A stretch of DNA of 64,000 bases from Lactobacillus amylovorus DSM 20531 (GTDB taxonomy: Bacteria; Bacillota; Bacilli; Lactobacillales; Lactobacillaceae), in the NCBI RefSeq assembly GCF_002706375.1, contig NZ_CP017706.1, positions 1-64,000 of the forward strand. The letters run 5' to 3'. Both the position numbers and the translations under genes were made by a program. Shown piece by piece: positions 9,325 to 17,325 of the stretch; within the stretch, counting starts at the first letter, position 1, and every line of letters starts with the position of its first letter. The notes under the pieces are model-generated. The model was not told the DNA's origin. It did no database searches and worked only from the letters and a program-made list of their open reading frames with translations.

Positions 9325-10694
9325 GAGACCGTAAAATAGTTTGTGTAAGGATGAATGATTCCTTAAATTAATTTCTTAAAACATTAGAAAAAGGAGTTCC
9401 TTTCTCGTATGATTGGTTTGAACAAAAAACACATACAGAAAGAAGAACTCCTTCATGAATGATTTTACCAAAAATATGGCACAAGCTCTATTCAATCAAG
9501 ACAAAATAAACGATTTATTGCGCAAAGAACTCCAGCAAGCAGTTAATGACCTATTAGAGGCTGAACTGACTGCGTTTTTAGGCTATGATCCTTATGCCAG
9601 AGCTGGCTGGAATACAGGCAAATCACGCAATGGTGCTTACTTTCGCAAGGTTGATACGCAATTTGGCGAGATTGAAATTCAGATGCCTAGGGATCGCAAC
9701 GGCATGTTTCATCAGCACACGCTCCCTGACTACAAGCAGCACTCCGATGTTTTGGAAAGCATGATTATCAAGCTATATTCCAAAGGCGTAACCACCAGAG
9801 AAATAGCCGACTTGATTGAAAAGATGTATGGCAGTCATTACAGCCCAGCTCAGGTATCTAACATCTCCAAGCAGATGATTCTAAAAGTCGAGGCCTATCA
9901 TCAGCGCAAACTCAGTGACAAGTTCTTCTGCGTTTATTTGGACGCTACCTACATTCCTTTGCGTCGCATAACCTTTGATCGTGAAGCAGTTTATATTGCC
10001 ATTGGCATCAAGCCTAATGGCCACAAGGAAATCATCGATTACCGCATTGCTCCCAGCGAAAACGTCGAGAATTGGACGGAAATGCTTCAAGACATGAAGT
10101 CTCGCGGTCTAGAACAGGTTGAGCTCTTTCTTTCAGATGGCGTTGTGGGCATGAAGACAGTGCTGGAGCAGACTTATCCGAAAGCTCATTTTCAACGCTG
10201 TCTAGTTCATGTCATGCGCAATATTTGCGCTAAAGTACGCGTAGATGATCGCGAAACGATCATGAATGAATTCAAGCAAATTCATCAACAGCAAAATAAA
10301 GAAGCTGCGATCAAAGTCTTGCACGCCTTCTATGACAAGTGGAACAGAGCGTACAACCATGTCATCAGAAATCTCAAAGATATTGAACCTGATCTGCTGG
10401 TCTTTTACAGCTATCCTAAGCAGATCAGAGCTTCAATTTACTCTACCAACATGATTGAATCTTTTAACAACGTCATTAAGCGCAAGGCTAAGCCTAAAGC
10501 AGAGTTTCCGACTGAACAGTCGCTTGATACTTTTATTGGCATCCAAGCAATGAGTTACAATGACCGCTACTTCAACCGAATTCACAAAGGCTTTGGTCAG
10601 GTTAAGGACACCTTAGAATCTTACTTTGACTAAATAAAGAATAAAAAATCAATCTATGAGAAAGATCTATTTACACAAAAGATTTGACAGTTTC
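9325..10694 (+). mobile_element. IS256-family insertion sequence (IS1201-like)
   Basis: About 1370 bp. Inverted ends: GAGACCGTAAAATAGTTTGT at the left, and the complement of GAAACTGTCAAATCTTTTGT at the right, sharing TTTGTGTAA inward. The 8-base flanks (GAAGATTC and GATCTGAA) do not match, so this copy lacks the usual target duplication and probably marks a deletion between two copies. The right flank seems to read the last codons of a lost gene (LKDKIKDKE then stop, ending near 10726). Confidence 0.8.
9455..10633 (+). CDS. IS256-family transposase
   Basis: A 392-residue mutator-type transposase, full length. The three catalytic acids are visible in VYLDATYIPLR (residue about 165), LFLSDGVVGM (about 227) and NMIESFNNVIKRK (about 337). 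The family signature around CLVHVMRNI is also present. The frame is intact and the element has both ends, so it may be active. A 218-bp fragment of a related copy survives at 29809-30026. Confidence 0.95.
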   Translation: MNDFTKNMAQALFNQDKINDLLRKELQQAVNDLLEAELTAFLGYDPYARAGWNTGKSRNGAYFRKVDTQFGEIEIQMPRDRNGMFHQHTLPDYKQHSDVLESMIIKLYSKGVTTREIADLIEKMYGSHYSPAQVSNISKQMILKVEAYHQRKLSDKFFCVYLDATYIPLRRITFDREAVYIAIGIKPNGHKEIIDYRIAPSENVENWTEMLQDMKSRGLEQVELFLSDGVVGMKTVLEQTYPKAHFQRCLVHVMRNICAKVRVDDRETIMNEFKQIHQQQNKEAAIKVLHAFYDKWNRAYNHVIRNLKDIEPDLLVFYSYPKQIRASIYSTNMIESFNNVIKRKAKPKAEFPTEQSLDTFIGIQAMSYNDRYFNRIHKGFGQVKDTLESYFD

Positions 10695-10739
10695 GATCTG
10701 AAGGATAAGATTAAAGATAAAGAATAATTTGTTAGTTTT

Positions 10740-10774
10740 AAAGCACTTAGTTTTTAATATTAAGTGCTTTTTTC
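10740..10774 (+). terminator. Terminator
   Basis: AAAGCACTTAG / TTAAGTGCTTT hairpin followed by TTTTTT, after the residual gene tail to the right of IS256. Confidence 0.75.
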
Positions 10775-10845
10775 TTGATGGTCGTCAATTTCTGCTAACA
10801 ACATTTCTCCTAAACTAAAACATGAAAAACAAAGGAGGAATATAA

Positions 10846-10974
10846 ATGGTAAAAATTCAACAATTTTTTGTTAAACATCAAAAAATAATTTTGTCACTTA
10901 ATACTGTGCTGATTTTGCTTGCGGAAGCAGCTAAATGGTTATTCCATATCAATGCTGCTTATCAAACACCCTAA
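10846..10974 (+). CDS. 42-residue membrane peptide, unknown
   Basis: A small ORF with an excellent ribosome binding site (AAAGGAGG, 10831-10838) and its own terminators on both sides. It begins MVKIQQFFVKHQKIILSL, then a hydrophobic stretch (NTVLILLAEAAKWLF) and a short tail ending QTP. The N-terminus is basic (K3, K10, K13) and there is no double-glycine leader. One membrane-spanning or amphipathic helix is likely. It could be a toxin-like peptide, a small regulator of a membrane protein or a leaderless bacteriocin-type peptide. None of these can be chosen from sequence. No antisense RNA gene was evident. Confidence 0.55.
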   Translation: MVKIQQFFVKHQKIILSLNTVLILLAEAAKWLFHINAAYQTP

Positions 10975-10977
10975 AGT

Positions 10978-11024
10978 ATAAAGGTAGATAGAAACATGAC
11001 GATGTTTTTATCTACCTTTTTTCT
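10978..11024 (+). terminator. Strong terminator
   Basis: AAGGTAGATAGAAACAT / ATGTTTTTATCTACCTT, a long stem with a GACG loop and a T-run, immediately after the 42-residue peptide gene. Confidence 0.85.
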
Positions 11025-11084
11025 TATACTTAGATTGAGGTTGAGGTCGACAACAGAATGGAATATTAAATTCGACTGTCAAAC

Positions 11085-11185
11085 GGGCCCATAAATGTTT
11101 ATTTTCAATCAAACTAGATTAAGGGTGTGGATCTCAGAGATCGTATAATCAAGAAATGGAGCTGAAAATAAATATTTGCCTCAAT
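11085..11185 (+). ncRNA. Candidate IS110 bridge RNA
   Basis: In the leader of the IS110 transposase, AAATGTTTATTTTCA (11093-11107) pairs along all 15 positions, one as G-U, with TGAAAATAAATATTT (11163-11177). The stem encloses about 55 bases containing a smaller GATCTC/GAGATC palindrome. IS110 elements are known to encode a structured bridge RNA in the non-coding end next to the transposase. The position and closed shape fit this, but the guide loops were not assigned. Confidence 0.45.
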
Positions 11186-11207
11186 TGATTTAAAACGGGG
11201 TGATTAG

Positions 11208-12410
11208 GTGAATATTATTGGTATTGATGTTAGTCAAGGTGAAAGTCATGCCACTTTGATAACAAAAGAAGCGGAAGAAATAGCTTTTAAATTTAAGCAT
11301 AATAAGAGCGGTTTCCAAATATTAAATTCTTATATTAAACCCGGTACAATAATAATATTTGAAACTACAGGTGTTTATTCGGCTCAGCTTACTACTTATT
11401 TAAAAAATAAAAAGGTCAAATTTTATGAGCTAAATCCCCTAGAAGCAAAATTAAGAATGGCTTCTTTGAGAAGAAATAAAACTGACAAGAATGATTCATT
11501 TAAATTAGCTTTATTGGGTAAAACTCAATTAGCGGAAATAAAGAATCACTGTAATAAACAATCTAATTCGTTGTATGAATCTTTACGGATTTTATCTTTG
11601 AGATATAAGCAGTTAATTAAATGTAGAACCAGAATACTTAATTTCCTTCGTTCTAGCTTAGAGCTTACTTTCCCAGAACTAAATCAGATTTTTAAAAATG
11701 CTTATGCAGTTTTAGCTCTTCAAGTATTTAGAATGTATTGTCATCCTGACTTTTTGGTAGGATTAACTCTTAAAGAAATGACCACTAGAGTTTACCAATC
11801 TGTTAGCAGGCGAATACATAAAGATGTAATTCAAAGTTATTGTGCTCAAGTTTGGTTAGCAGCTAAAGACTCTTATCCTGCTGTCCCAGCAGATTCTTTA
11901 GAAATTGAAATTATTTCAGAATACTGCGACGAAATAGAAAGTTACAATAAAGAAATAGCCTATATTCAGAGCAAATTAATTAAGACAGCTGTTGGATTAG
12001 ATGATTTCAAAGTTATTTCCAGTATTCCTGGAGCAGGTCAATTAAATAGCGCTTTATTACTGGGCTTTACTGGTGATATTGCTCGCTTTGATAATTATAA
12101 ACAACTCAATGCTTTCCTAGGTTTGGATTTAAACAGATATCAGTCTGGTAAATACGGTAAGGGTGATACTATTAACCGCAGAGGCAGTAGTCAGGGCAGA
12201 GCTGTTGAAACAGATATGATTCGAAGCATGTTAAGAAATCAGGGTAAAATTCAAAATCATTTAGTTGACTACTATTACAAATTAAAAAAGCCACCTTTCA
12301 ATAAGCATGACAAGGTAGCTTTAATAGCGTGTGCCAATCATTTGAATCGCACTATTATAAATTTGGTCCACACACATCAACTTTATAATTATTCTAAGGC
12401 AATTCATTAA
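11208..12410 (+). CDS. IS110-family transposase (DEDD recombinase)
   Basis: A 400-residue protein with the IS110 layout. The N-terminal DEDD domain begins IIGIDVSQGESHATL, has FETTGVYS with the glutamate at about residue 52, and RRNKTDKNDSFKLA with aspartates near residue 102. The C-terminal transposase_20 domain has ISSIPGAGQLNSALLLGF and the serine-type region NRRGSSQGRAVETDMIR. It starts at GTG 11208 after a weak GGGGTG. The frame is intact. Confidence 0.9.
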   Translation: MNIIGIDVSQGESHATLITKEAEEIAFKFKHNKSGFQILNSYIKPGTIIIFETTGVYSAQLTTYLKNKKVKFYELNPLEAKLRMASLRRNKTDKNDSFKLALLGKTQLAEIKNHCNKQSNSLYESLRILSLRYKQLIKCRTRILNFLRSSLELTFPELNQIFKNAYAVLALQVFRMYCHPDFLVGLTLKEMTTRVYQSVSRRIHKDVIQSYCAQVWLAAKDSYPAVPADSLEIEIISEYCDEIESYNKEIAYIQSKLIKTAVGLDDFKVISSIPGAGQLNSALLLGFTGDIARFDNYKQLNAFLGLDLNRYQSGKYGKGDTINRRGSSQGRAVETDMIRSMLRNQGKIQNHLVDYYYKLKKPPFNKHDKVALIACANHLNRTIINLVHTHQLYNYSKAIH

Positions 12411-12442
12411 TAAATGCTTAGCACGCAATAAGTGAAAAACTG

Positions 12443-12462
12443 CCAAAAGACTAGTCTTTTGG
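12443..12462. promoter_or_regulatory. Perfect 20-bp palindrome
   Basis: CCAAAAGACTAGTCTTTTGG lies between the IS110 transposase and the metal ATPase pseudogene. There is no T-run, so it looks less like a terminator than an operator or an IS110 end structure. A TATAAT-like box follows at about 12492. Confidence 0.4.
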
Positions 12463-12524
12463 GGTTATGTTTAGTATACTCTTTTTTCTCTATAATAATG
12501 ATTGACATTCTATAAGAAGTTCTG

Positions 12525-14300
12525 ATGCTAGTAGTAGGAGTTATTGGTTTAATTCCAATATTGTTAACAGCTATTTCATCATTGAAAGTAAAATTAGTTT
12601 CCATTGATGTTTTGGTATCATTGGCAGTAATTGGCGCTATTATTATTGGCGAATTTAATGAAGCAGCAATTGTTACCTGGCTTTTTGCATTGGGTGATGT
12701 TCTGGAAGAACTTACTCTTAAAAAGACGCGTAAAGCTGTATCTGATTTAACTAAAATGGCGCCACGAACCGCGTTAGTCTTGCAAGATGACGGGACAACG
12801 GAAGAAGAGGATGTAGATTTTATTGATCCTGGTGAAAAGATTTTGATTAAAACCGGAGATCAAGTCCCAGTTGATGGAAAAATTGTCTCGGGTTCAGGTT
12901 ATCTAAATGAAGCTAATGTTAATGGTGAGTCGAAACCAGCCGATAAAAAACAAGGTGATCAAGTCTATGCCGGTACAATTCTAGAAGATGGCACCTTGAC
13001 AGTAGAGACTACAGCAGCCGGAGATGATACTACCTTTGGCAAGATTATCGAAATGGTAGAGGAAGCTCAGGATTCCAAATCTCATACTGAGAAGTTGATC
13101 AATCGTTTTTCTAAATACTACACTCCTGCGGTATTAGTGATTGCGATTATTGTAGGCTTAATTACAAGAGACTTCAAATTGGCAATTACAGTAATGGTTC
13201 TAGGTTGTCCAGGTGCTTTGGTTATTGGAGTTCCCGTTTCAACTGTTGCCGGTATTGGTAACGGAGCTAAAAATGGCGTGATGTTTAAGGGCTCTCAAGT
13301 AATGGATGCAGCTCGTAAAATCGATGAAATCGCCTTTGATAAAACTGGTACTTTAACAGTTGGTCACCCAGAGGTAAATAAAATTGAAGTTCTGAGTGGT
13401 AATAAGGACGAAGTTGTTAACCTGGCTGCTAACATTGAGTCTCAAAGCAATCACCCGTTAGCTAAAGCAATGGCTAAGCTTAGTGGGCAAAAGATTGATC
13501 AAATCGAGACTAAGACAGTTAAGGGCAAAGGTATGATAGCTGACTTAGATCGAGAACGGTATTATTTAGGTAATTTAGCTTTAATTGAATAAAATACTTT
13601 TGCTAATCCCAAATTAACTCAAGTAGTTAATAAACTAAGTAACTTAGGAAACTCTGTTGTAGTCTTGGCTAATAGTGATCAAAGTAAATTGGCTATTTTT
13701 GGCATTAAAGATCGTCTTCGCTCAGAAGCAGAAATCGCATTGATGCAATTAAAGCAACTAGGCATCAAGAAGTTAGTTATGCTTTCAGGTGATAATCAAG
13801 AAACAGCTCAACAAATTGCGGCTGATTTGCCAATTGATGAAGTTCATGGACAAATGCTTCCAGCTGATAAGGCACAATTTGTTAAGCAGGAACAAGAAAA
13901 TGGTCATCACGTTGCCTTTATCGGTGATGGGGTTAATGACAGTCCTGCATTGGCTAATGCCGATGTGGCTATTGCAATCGGTAGCGGTACAGATGTTGCA
14001 GTCGATGTTTCAGATATTGTCTTAGTCAAAAATGACTTGCGTAAAATTGCCTATGCTTTATCAATTTCTAAGCGGACCGTTTTAAATATGAATGAAAATA
14101 TTGTAATTGCATTGTTAACCGTGTTGTTACTATTCATTGGGTTATTTGCAGGTTATGTCGAAATGGCTAGCGGTATGTTTATTCATGAATTTAGCATCTT
14201 AGTCGTAATTTTAAATGGTATGCGCTTAATTAGAAATCGTCGAAAAGTTGATAACCATCAATTTCCTGATAAAGAAAAAGATTTAGCATTAAACATGTAA
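12525..14300 (+). pseudogene. Heavy-metal P1B-type ATPase, nonsense mutation
   Basis: A metal-exporting P-type ATPase, about 592 codons. Domains in order are membrane helices, actuator loop with NGESKP (TGES-like, near residue 136), the ion-site motif CPG in LGCPGALVIGVPVS (near 227), the phosphorylation site DKTGTLT (near 273), then HPLAKA and the hinge GDGVNDSPA (near 472). An in-frame TAA at 13590-13592 splits it within the ATP-binding domain; CAA or GAA would restore it. The first membrane helix seems to be missing next to IS110. Downstream genes (metallochaperone, ferritin-like, Crp/Fnr) suggest copper, zinc or iron handling. The exact metal is unknown. Confidence 0.85.
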
Positions 14301-14322
14301 GGAATAAGAAAGGAAGATTTTT

Positions 14323-14553
14323 ATGCAAAAAGTAATGATGAAGTTAGGTGGGATGACTTGCCCATCTTGTTTAACCAAGATTGAAAAAGCTGTTGAAGAT
14401 GTCGATGGTACAGATCAAATTAAGGTATTATTTAATGCCGGTAAGTTAAAGTTCATGATGAATGCTGATAAGGCTGATGTTGATGATGTTAAAACAGCAA
14501 TCGAAAAGATGGGCTATGAAGTTAAGGGTGTAAAGGCAAAGGAGTTAAACTAA
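14323..14553 (+). CDS. HMA-domain metallochaperone (CopZ-like)
   Basis: A 76-residue heavy-metal-associated domain protein. The metal motif is GGMTCPSC with the two cysteines near residues 12 and 15, in a predicted ferredoxin-like fold. Such proteins carry Cu(I) or a similar ion to a P1B ATPase in the cytoplasm. It follows the ATPase pseudogene by 22 bases and has a ribosome binding site AAAGGAAG. Its stop overlaps the next start (TAATG). It is intact although its likely ATPase partner is broken. Confidence 0.85.
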   Translation: MQKVMMKLGGMTCPSCLTKIEKAVEDVDGTDQIKVLFNAGKLKFMMNADKADVDDVKTAIEKMGYEVKGVKAKELN

Positions 14554-15104
14554 TGAAGGCTGAAGAAGCATATAAGGCAGAGTTAAAGCGAAGTGACATT
14601 GATCATCATAAGCCTACAGCTGGTGCAATGGTTGGTCACATTATTGCCAATTTACTGATTCACACTTTAAAAATTAATCAAGCTAAGTTCTTCGCTAAGG
14701 GTCAAGCTAGTTTGTTTTTAGAGCAGCATGCTGATGAGTGGATCAGATATGAACAGAATGAGTTTAACAGGCTAAATCAGATTTTAGTTAATAATGGCGA
14801 AAGCATACCTACTATTACTGATCAATTTAAAGAATATACTATGCTTGAGGAAGACGGAGCAAGCAAGTACAAAGATGGCCAAGACCAACTTTTTGCTTTA
14901 GTAAAAGACTTTGATACACAAATCTTATTTATTACTAAGGCAATTGCTTTAGCTCAAAAAGAAGCTTGGCCAGAATTGAGTGCCAATTTAATTGAACTTC
15001 TAACATGGATTAAGGAACAAATTCGTCAATCACAAAACTTCTTGGGCCATGAATTACGTGAAGGATTATATACTGAAGAAGATGATGATGACGATGATTT
15101 TTAA
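14553..15104 (+). CDS. Ferritin-like / Dps-like protein
   Basis: A 183-residue, mostly helical protein with a tail of seven acidic residues (EEDDDDDDF at the C-terminus). The helices (GAMVGHIIANLLIHTLKINQAKFFAKG; FDTQILFITKAIALAQK) resemble the ferritin-like bundle of Dps-type proteins found next to metal ATPases in lactobacilli. Typical ferroxidase residues were not assigned with certainty. Its start overlaps the stop of the chaperone gene, so the two are translationally coupled. It probably binds metal or protects DNA. Confidence 0.6.
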   Translation: MKAEEAYKAELKRSDIDHHKPTAGAMVGHIIANLLIHTLKINQAKFFAKGQASLFLEQHADEWIRYEQNEFNRLNQILVNNGESIPTITDQFKEYTMLEEDGASKYKDGQDQLFALVKDFDTQILFITKAIALAQKEAWPELSANLIELLTWIKEQIRQSQNFLGHELREGLYTEEDDDDDDF

Positions 15105-15122
15105 GTAAAGGAAGTTTTTTGA

Positions 15123-15752
15123 ATGGCAGAGTTGTGTGTACACTTAGTTCCATTATTTAATGCATTACCGACAAATGATCAAATGCAAATAGAAGAGCTA
15201 GTTCACCATCAGAATTATCAAAAAAGTGAATTAGTAATGGATCCTACATCAAGTAATAATTTAGTAATTGTTGCTCATGGTGGTGCTCGCCTTTATACTT
15301 TAGACGAAAATGGTCGCGAGAATGTTACCCAGATTTTAAAAACGGGTGATTATGCTGGTGAAAACTGGTTATTTGGTGAAGCAAATATCAATACTTATGT
15401 TGAAGCTACAGAAAATAGTGAGATTTGTTTGCTTAATCGAAATGAATTTTTAGCGCTAATGAAAAAGAAACCAGAATTAAGTATTCAACTCTTAGAGCAA
15501 AATATTATTAAAGTACGTGCTATGCATAGGCAAATTCAATTACTTAGTTTGCCTAAGGTGGAAGATAGACTATTGAGTTATTTGCAGACTTATGCAAAAC
15601 AAGTGAATAAGAACTCATTTACTTTGCCACTAAAAATGAAAGATTTAGCCTTGTATTTAGGTACTACTCCCGAAACTTTATCGCGTAAATTCGTACTCTT
15701 AGAAAAGCAAGGAACCTTAAAACGAAAACTACGTCACATTGATTTATTCTAA
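15123..15752 (+). CDS. Crp/Fnr-family regulator (FLP-like)
   Basis: A 209-residue regulator. The N-terminal cyclic-nucleotide-binding-type fold spans about residues 10-125 (GDYAGENWLFGE) and a helix-turn-helix_Crp domain lies at the C-terminus (MKDLALYLGTTPETLSRKF, about residues 168-188). A cysteine at residue 5 (ELCVHLVPLF) resembles the redox-sensing N-terminal cysteine of lactobacillal FNR-like proteins; other cysteines are few (one in EICLLN). It ends the metal gene cluster and may control it in response to oxygen or metal. Ribosome binding site AAAGGAAG. Confidence 0.85.
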   Translation: MAELCVHLVPLFNALPTNDQMQIEELVHHQNYQKSELVMDPTSSNNLVIVAHGGARLYTLDENGRENVTQILKTGDYAGENWLFGEANINTYVEATENSEICLLNRNEFLALMKKKPELSIQLLEQNIIKVRAMHRQIQLLSLPKVEDRLLSYLQTYAKQVNKNSFTLPLKMKDLALYLGTTPETLSRKFVLLEKQGTLKRKLRHIDLF

Positions 15753-15758
15753 TTATTA

Positions 15759-15798
15759 TTAAAGATCTACGAGCCAATGGTTCGTGGATTTTTTCATT
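15759..15798 (+). terminator. Terminator
   Basis: GATCTACGA / TCGTGGATT hairpin with a TTTTTT tail, closing the metal gene cluster. Confidence 0.7.
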
Positions 15799-15877
15799 AA
15801 GAATTATCGCATGGTAGTTTTTAAATTAGCGAAAAAACAACCCCTTTGATAAAATTTTATTTAAATGAAGGGACACT

Positions 15878-16641
15878 ATGTCACCAATTTATATTCGTCA
15901 AGCTACCAAAAATGACCTTGAACAAATTATGCCGATCATTGATGAGGCTAAGAAATTTCTAAAGGAAGAGGGGAACCCGCAATGGCAAAGTGGTTATCCC
16001 GATGTTGAAACAATTACTGCAGATATTGATGACGGTGTAGCCTGGGTCTTAATCGTTGATCAAAAAATCGCTGGCTACACTGCAATTACTGATGGACCTG
16101 ATCCAAATTACAAAAAGATTGATGGCAAATGGGAGAATGATCTAGATCCTTATGTAGCCATTCACCGTGTAGCGATTTCTGATGAGTATCGCGGGATGCA
16201 TATTTATGACGATTCAGTGAATATCTTAACCAACTTTTCAGTTTTCCCAGCACAAATTGAAAAGTTGGCTGATTTTGCGGCTGTCTCACCAGCACAACCT
16301 AAGAATACAATTGTTCCTAATGTTGATTTGAATATGTTTTGAATATGTATAGTAGAGGTCTAGGGACACGTCATTTACTTGGCGGAATGGATTCTAGCTT
16401 ACGCTTTGTTAAGGTAGCGTTTACTTTGGCACATGCACCTAAGAGTGATGACGAAACTGAAAGTGTAACGAATTTCTTCAATATCTTGCATTCAGTCGAA
16501 CAAGCAAAGAGATTGGACGAAATTGAACCTGGTAAATTTGAATATACAATGTATTCAGACTGTATGAATTTAGATAAAGGAATTCTGTACTTTACTACTT
16601 ATGATAACAATCAAATTGACGCGGTTGACATGAATAGCTAA
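15878..16641 (+). pseudogene. Deletion chimera: GNAT acetyltransferase joined to bile salt hydrolase
   Basis: The first 110 or so codons encode a GNAT N-acetyltransferase N-terminus (IYIRQATKNDLEQIMPIIDE ... HRVAISDEYRGMH). At about 16200 it changes in frame to the middle of a choloylglycine hydrolase (SVNILTNFSVFPAQIEKL). An 11-base tandem duplication (TTGAATATGTT, 16328-16349) shifts the frame and stops the ORF at 16342. The next frame continues with the hydrolase C-terminus (YSRGLGTRHLLGGMDSSLRF; FYFTTYDNNQIDAVDM-like end) to 16641. The catalytic Cys1 end and half of the hydrolase are gone, so there is no bile salt hydrolase activity. The acetyltransferase has lost its C-terminal half. Confidence 0.85.
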
Positions 16642-16679
16642 GTGTATAATTTTTTGCGGTAAGTTGAATAAATAATTAA

Positions 16680-16716
16680 AAAAGCTCAAGTCCTTTGAAT
16701 TTGGACTTGAGCTAAA
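16680..16716 (-). terminator. Hairpin, terminator-like on the minus strand
   Basis: AGCTCAAGTCC / GGACTTGAGCT with an A6 run on its left, which is a T-run on the minus strand. It sits 5' of the ISLre2 fragment and may be part of that element's end. Confidence 0.5.
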
Positions 16717-16773
16717 ACAAAAGGACCAGTAGTCTGATGTTAAGAACAAAAAACACATTAGAAGCTGGTCTTT

Positions 16774-17175
16774 ATGGAATCTATTATAACTGATATCGTA
16801 AAAATTATTAAGTTTGAAAATAATGTTATTGCTCGTGAAAAGGAATTAATGTGCTACTTCTTTGATTTGATTAGAGAATTAATGAAATTAGCACTAGAAG
16901 AGGTTGATGCCGGCTTAGTTGAAAAAACTAAAAATTGGGGAAGAGCTAGCTTTTGGAAGGCACATGGCATTAAATATTTGAATGTCATGGGATGGATGCA
17001 AGGCGCTGGTGATGGTACTTTCTACGGCCCTCATACTGAAAATGGTCAACCTGTATTAGTGATTGGTGAAGGTGCTGGTCTTTGGACTAACTGCGTTGCT
17101 TGGAAGAATCCGCAACTTGCACAGCAATATAAGCATAAGAATTTTAACGATTTGTATTATCAGGATGATGAATAG
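16774..17175 (+). pseudogene. Deletion chimera: ISLre2 transposase N-terminus joined to lipoprotein C-terminus
   Basis: Residues 1 to about 50 (MESIITDIVKIIKFENNVIA ... LEEVDAGLVE) look like the N-terminus of an ISLre2-family transposase. From TKNWG (about residue 52) the protein matches the last 85 residues of the lipoprotein at 5425-6449 (HGIKYLNVMGWMQGAGDG; QQYKHKNFNDLYYQDD). A deletion has joined the two in frame. The ORF is open but carries neither a transposase core nor a signal peptide, so I treat it as non-functional. Confidence 0.75.
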
Positions 17176-17192
17176 ATAGTTATTTATAAAAT

Positions 17193-17226
17193 GAAGCATT
17201 CCAGAAAGGGCTGCTTTTTTATTTTT
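17193..17226 (+). terminator. Terminator
   Basis: AGCATTCC-AGAAA-GGGCTGCT hairpin with TTTTTTATTTTT. Near copy of the hairpin at 9219-9248. Confidence 0.7.
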
Positions 17227-17243
17227 GCTAAAATTTGTAAGCG

Positions 17244-17317
17244 AGATTATAATAATTGTAATTACGATAATTATAATTACAGTAATCGTAATTACTGTAA
17301 TCTAAGTTACTGAAAGG
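17244..17317. promoter_or_regulatory. Tandem 15-bp repeat array B upstream of ATPase gene
   Basis: In-phase units begin at 17258 (GTAATTACGATAATT), 17273 (ATAATTACAGTAATC), 17288 (GTAATTACTGTAATC) and 17303 (TAAGTTACTG...), with a decayed unit before. The array ends only about 10 bases before the start codon at 17326. It occupies the place of the promoter and leader, so it is probably an operator or iteron-type binding site. The same array occurs at 9249-9316. Confidence 0.7.
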
Positions 17318-17325
17318 CATAAACG

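Larger units (their letters stand above)
11040..12470 (+). mobile_element. IS110-family element (ends approximate)
   Basis: The transposase gene with its long non-coding leader. IS110 elements lack terminal inverted repeats, so the ends given here are only estimates bounded by the terminator at 11024 and by the start of the ATPase-gene remnant. The element probably separated the metal ATPase gene from its first codons. Confidence 0.6.

Noticed and set aside
16339..16641. Separate gene starting TTG at 16339
   Set aside because: It is the continuation of the bile salt hydrolase fragment after an 11-bp duplication, not an independent gene.
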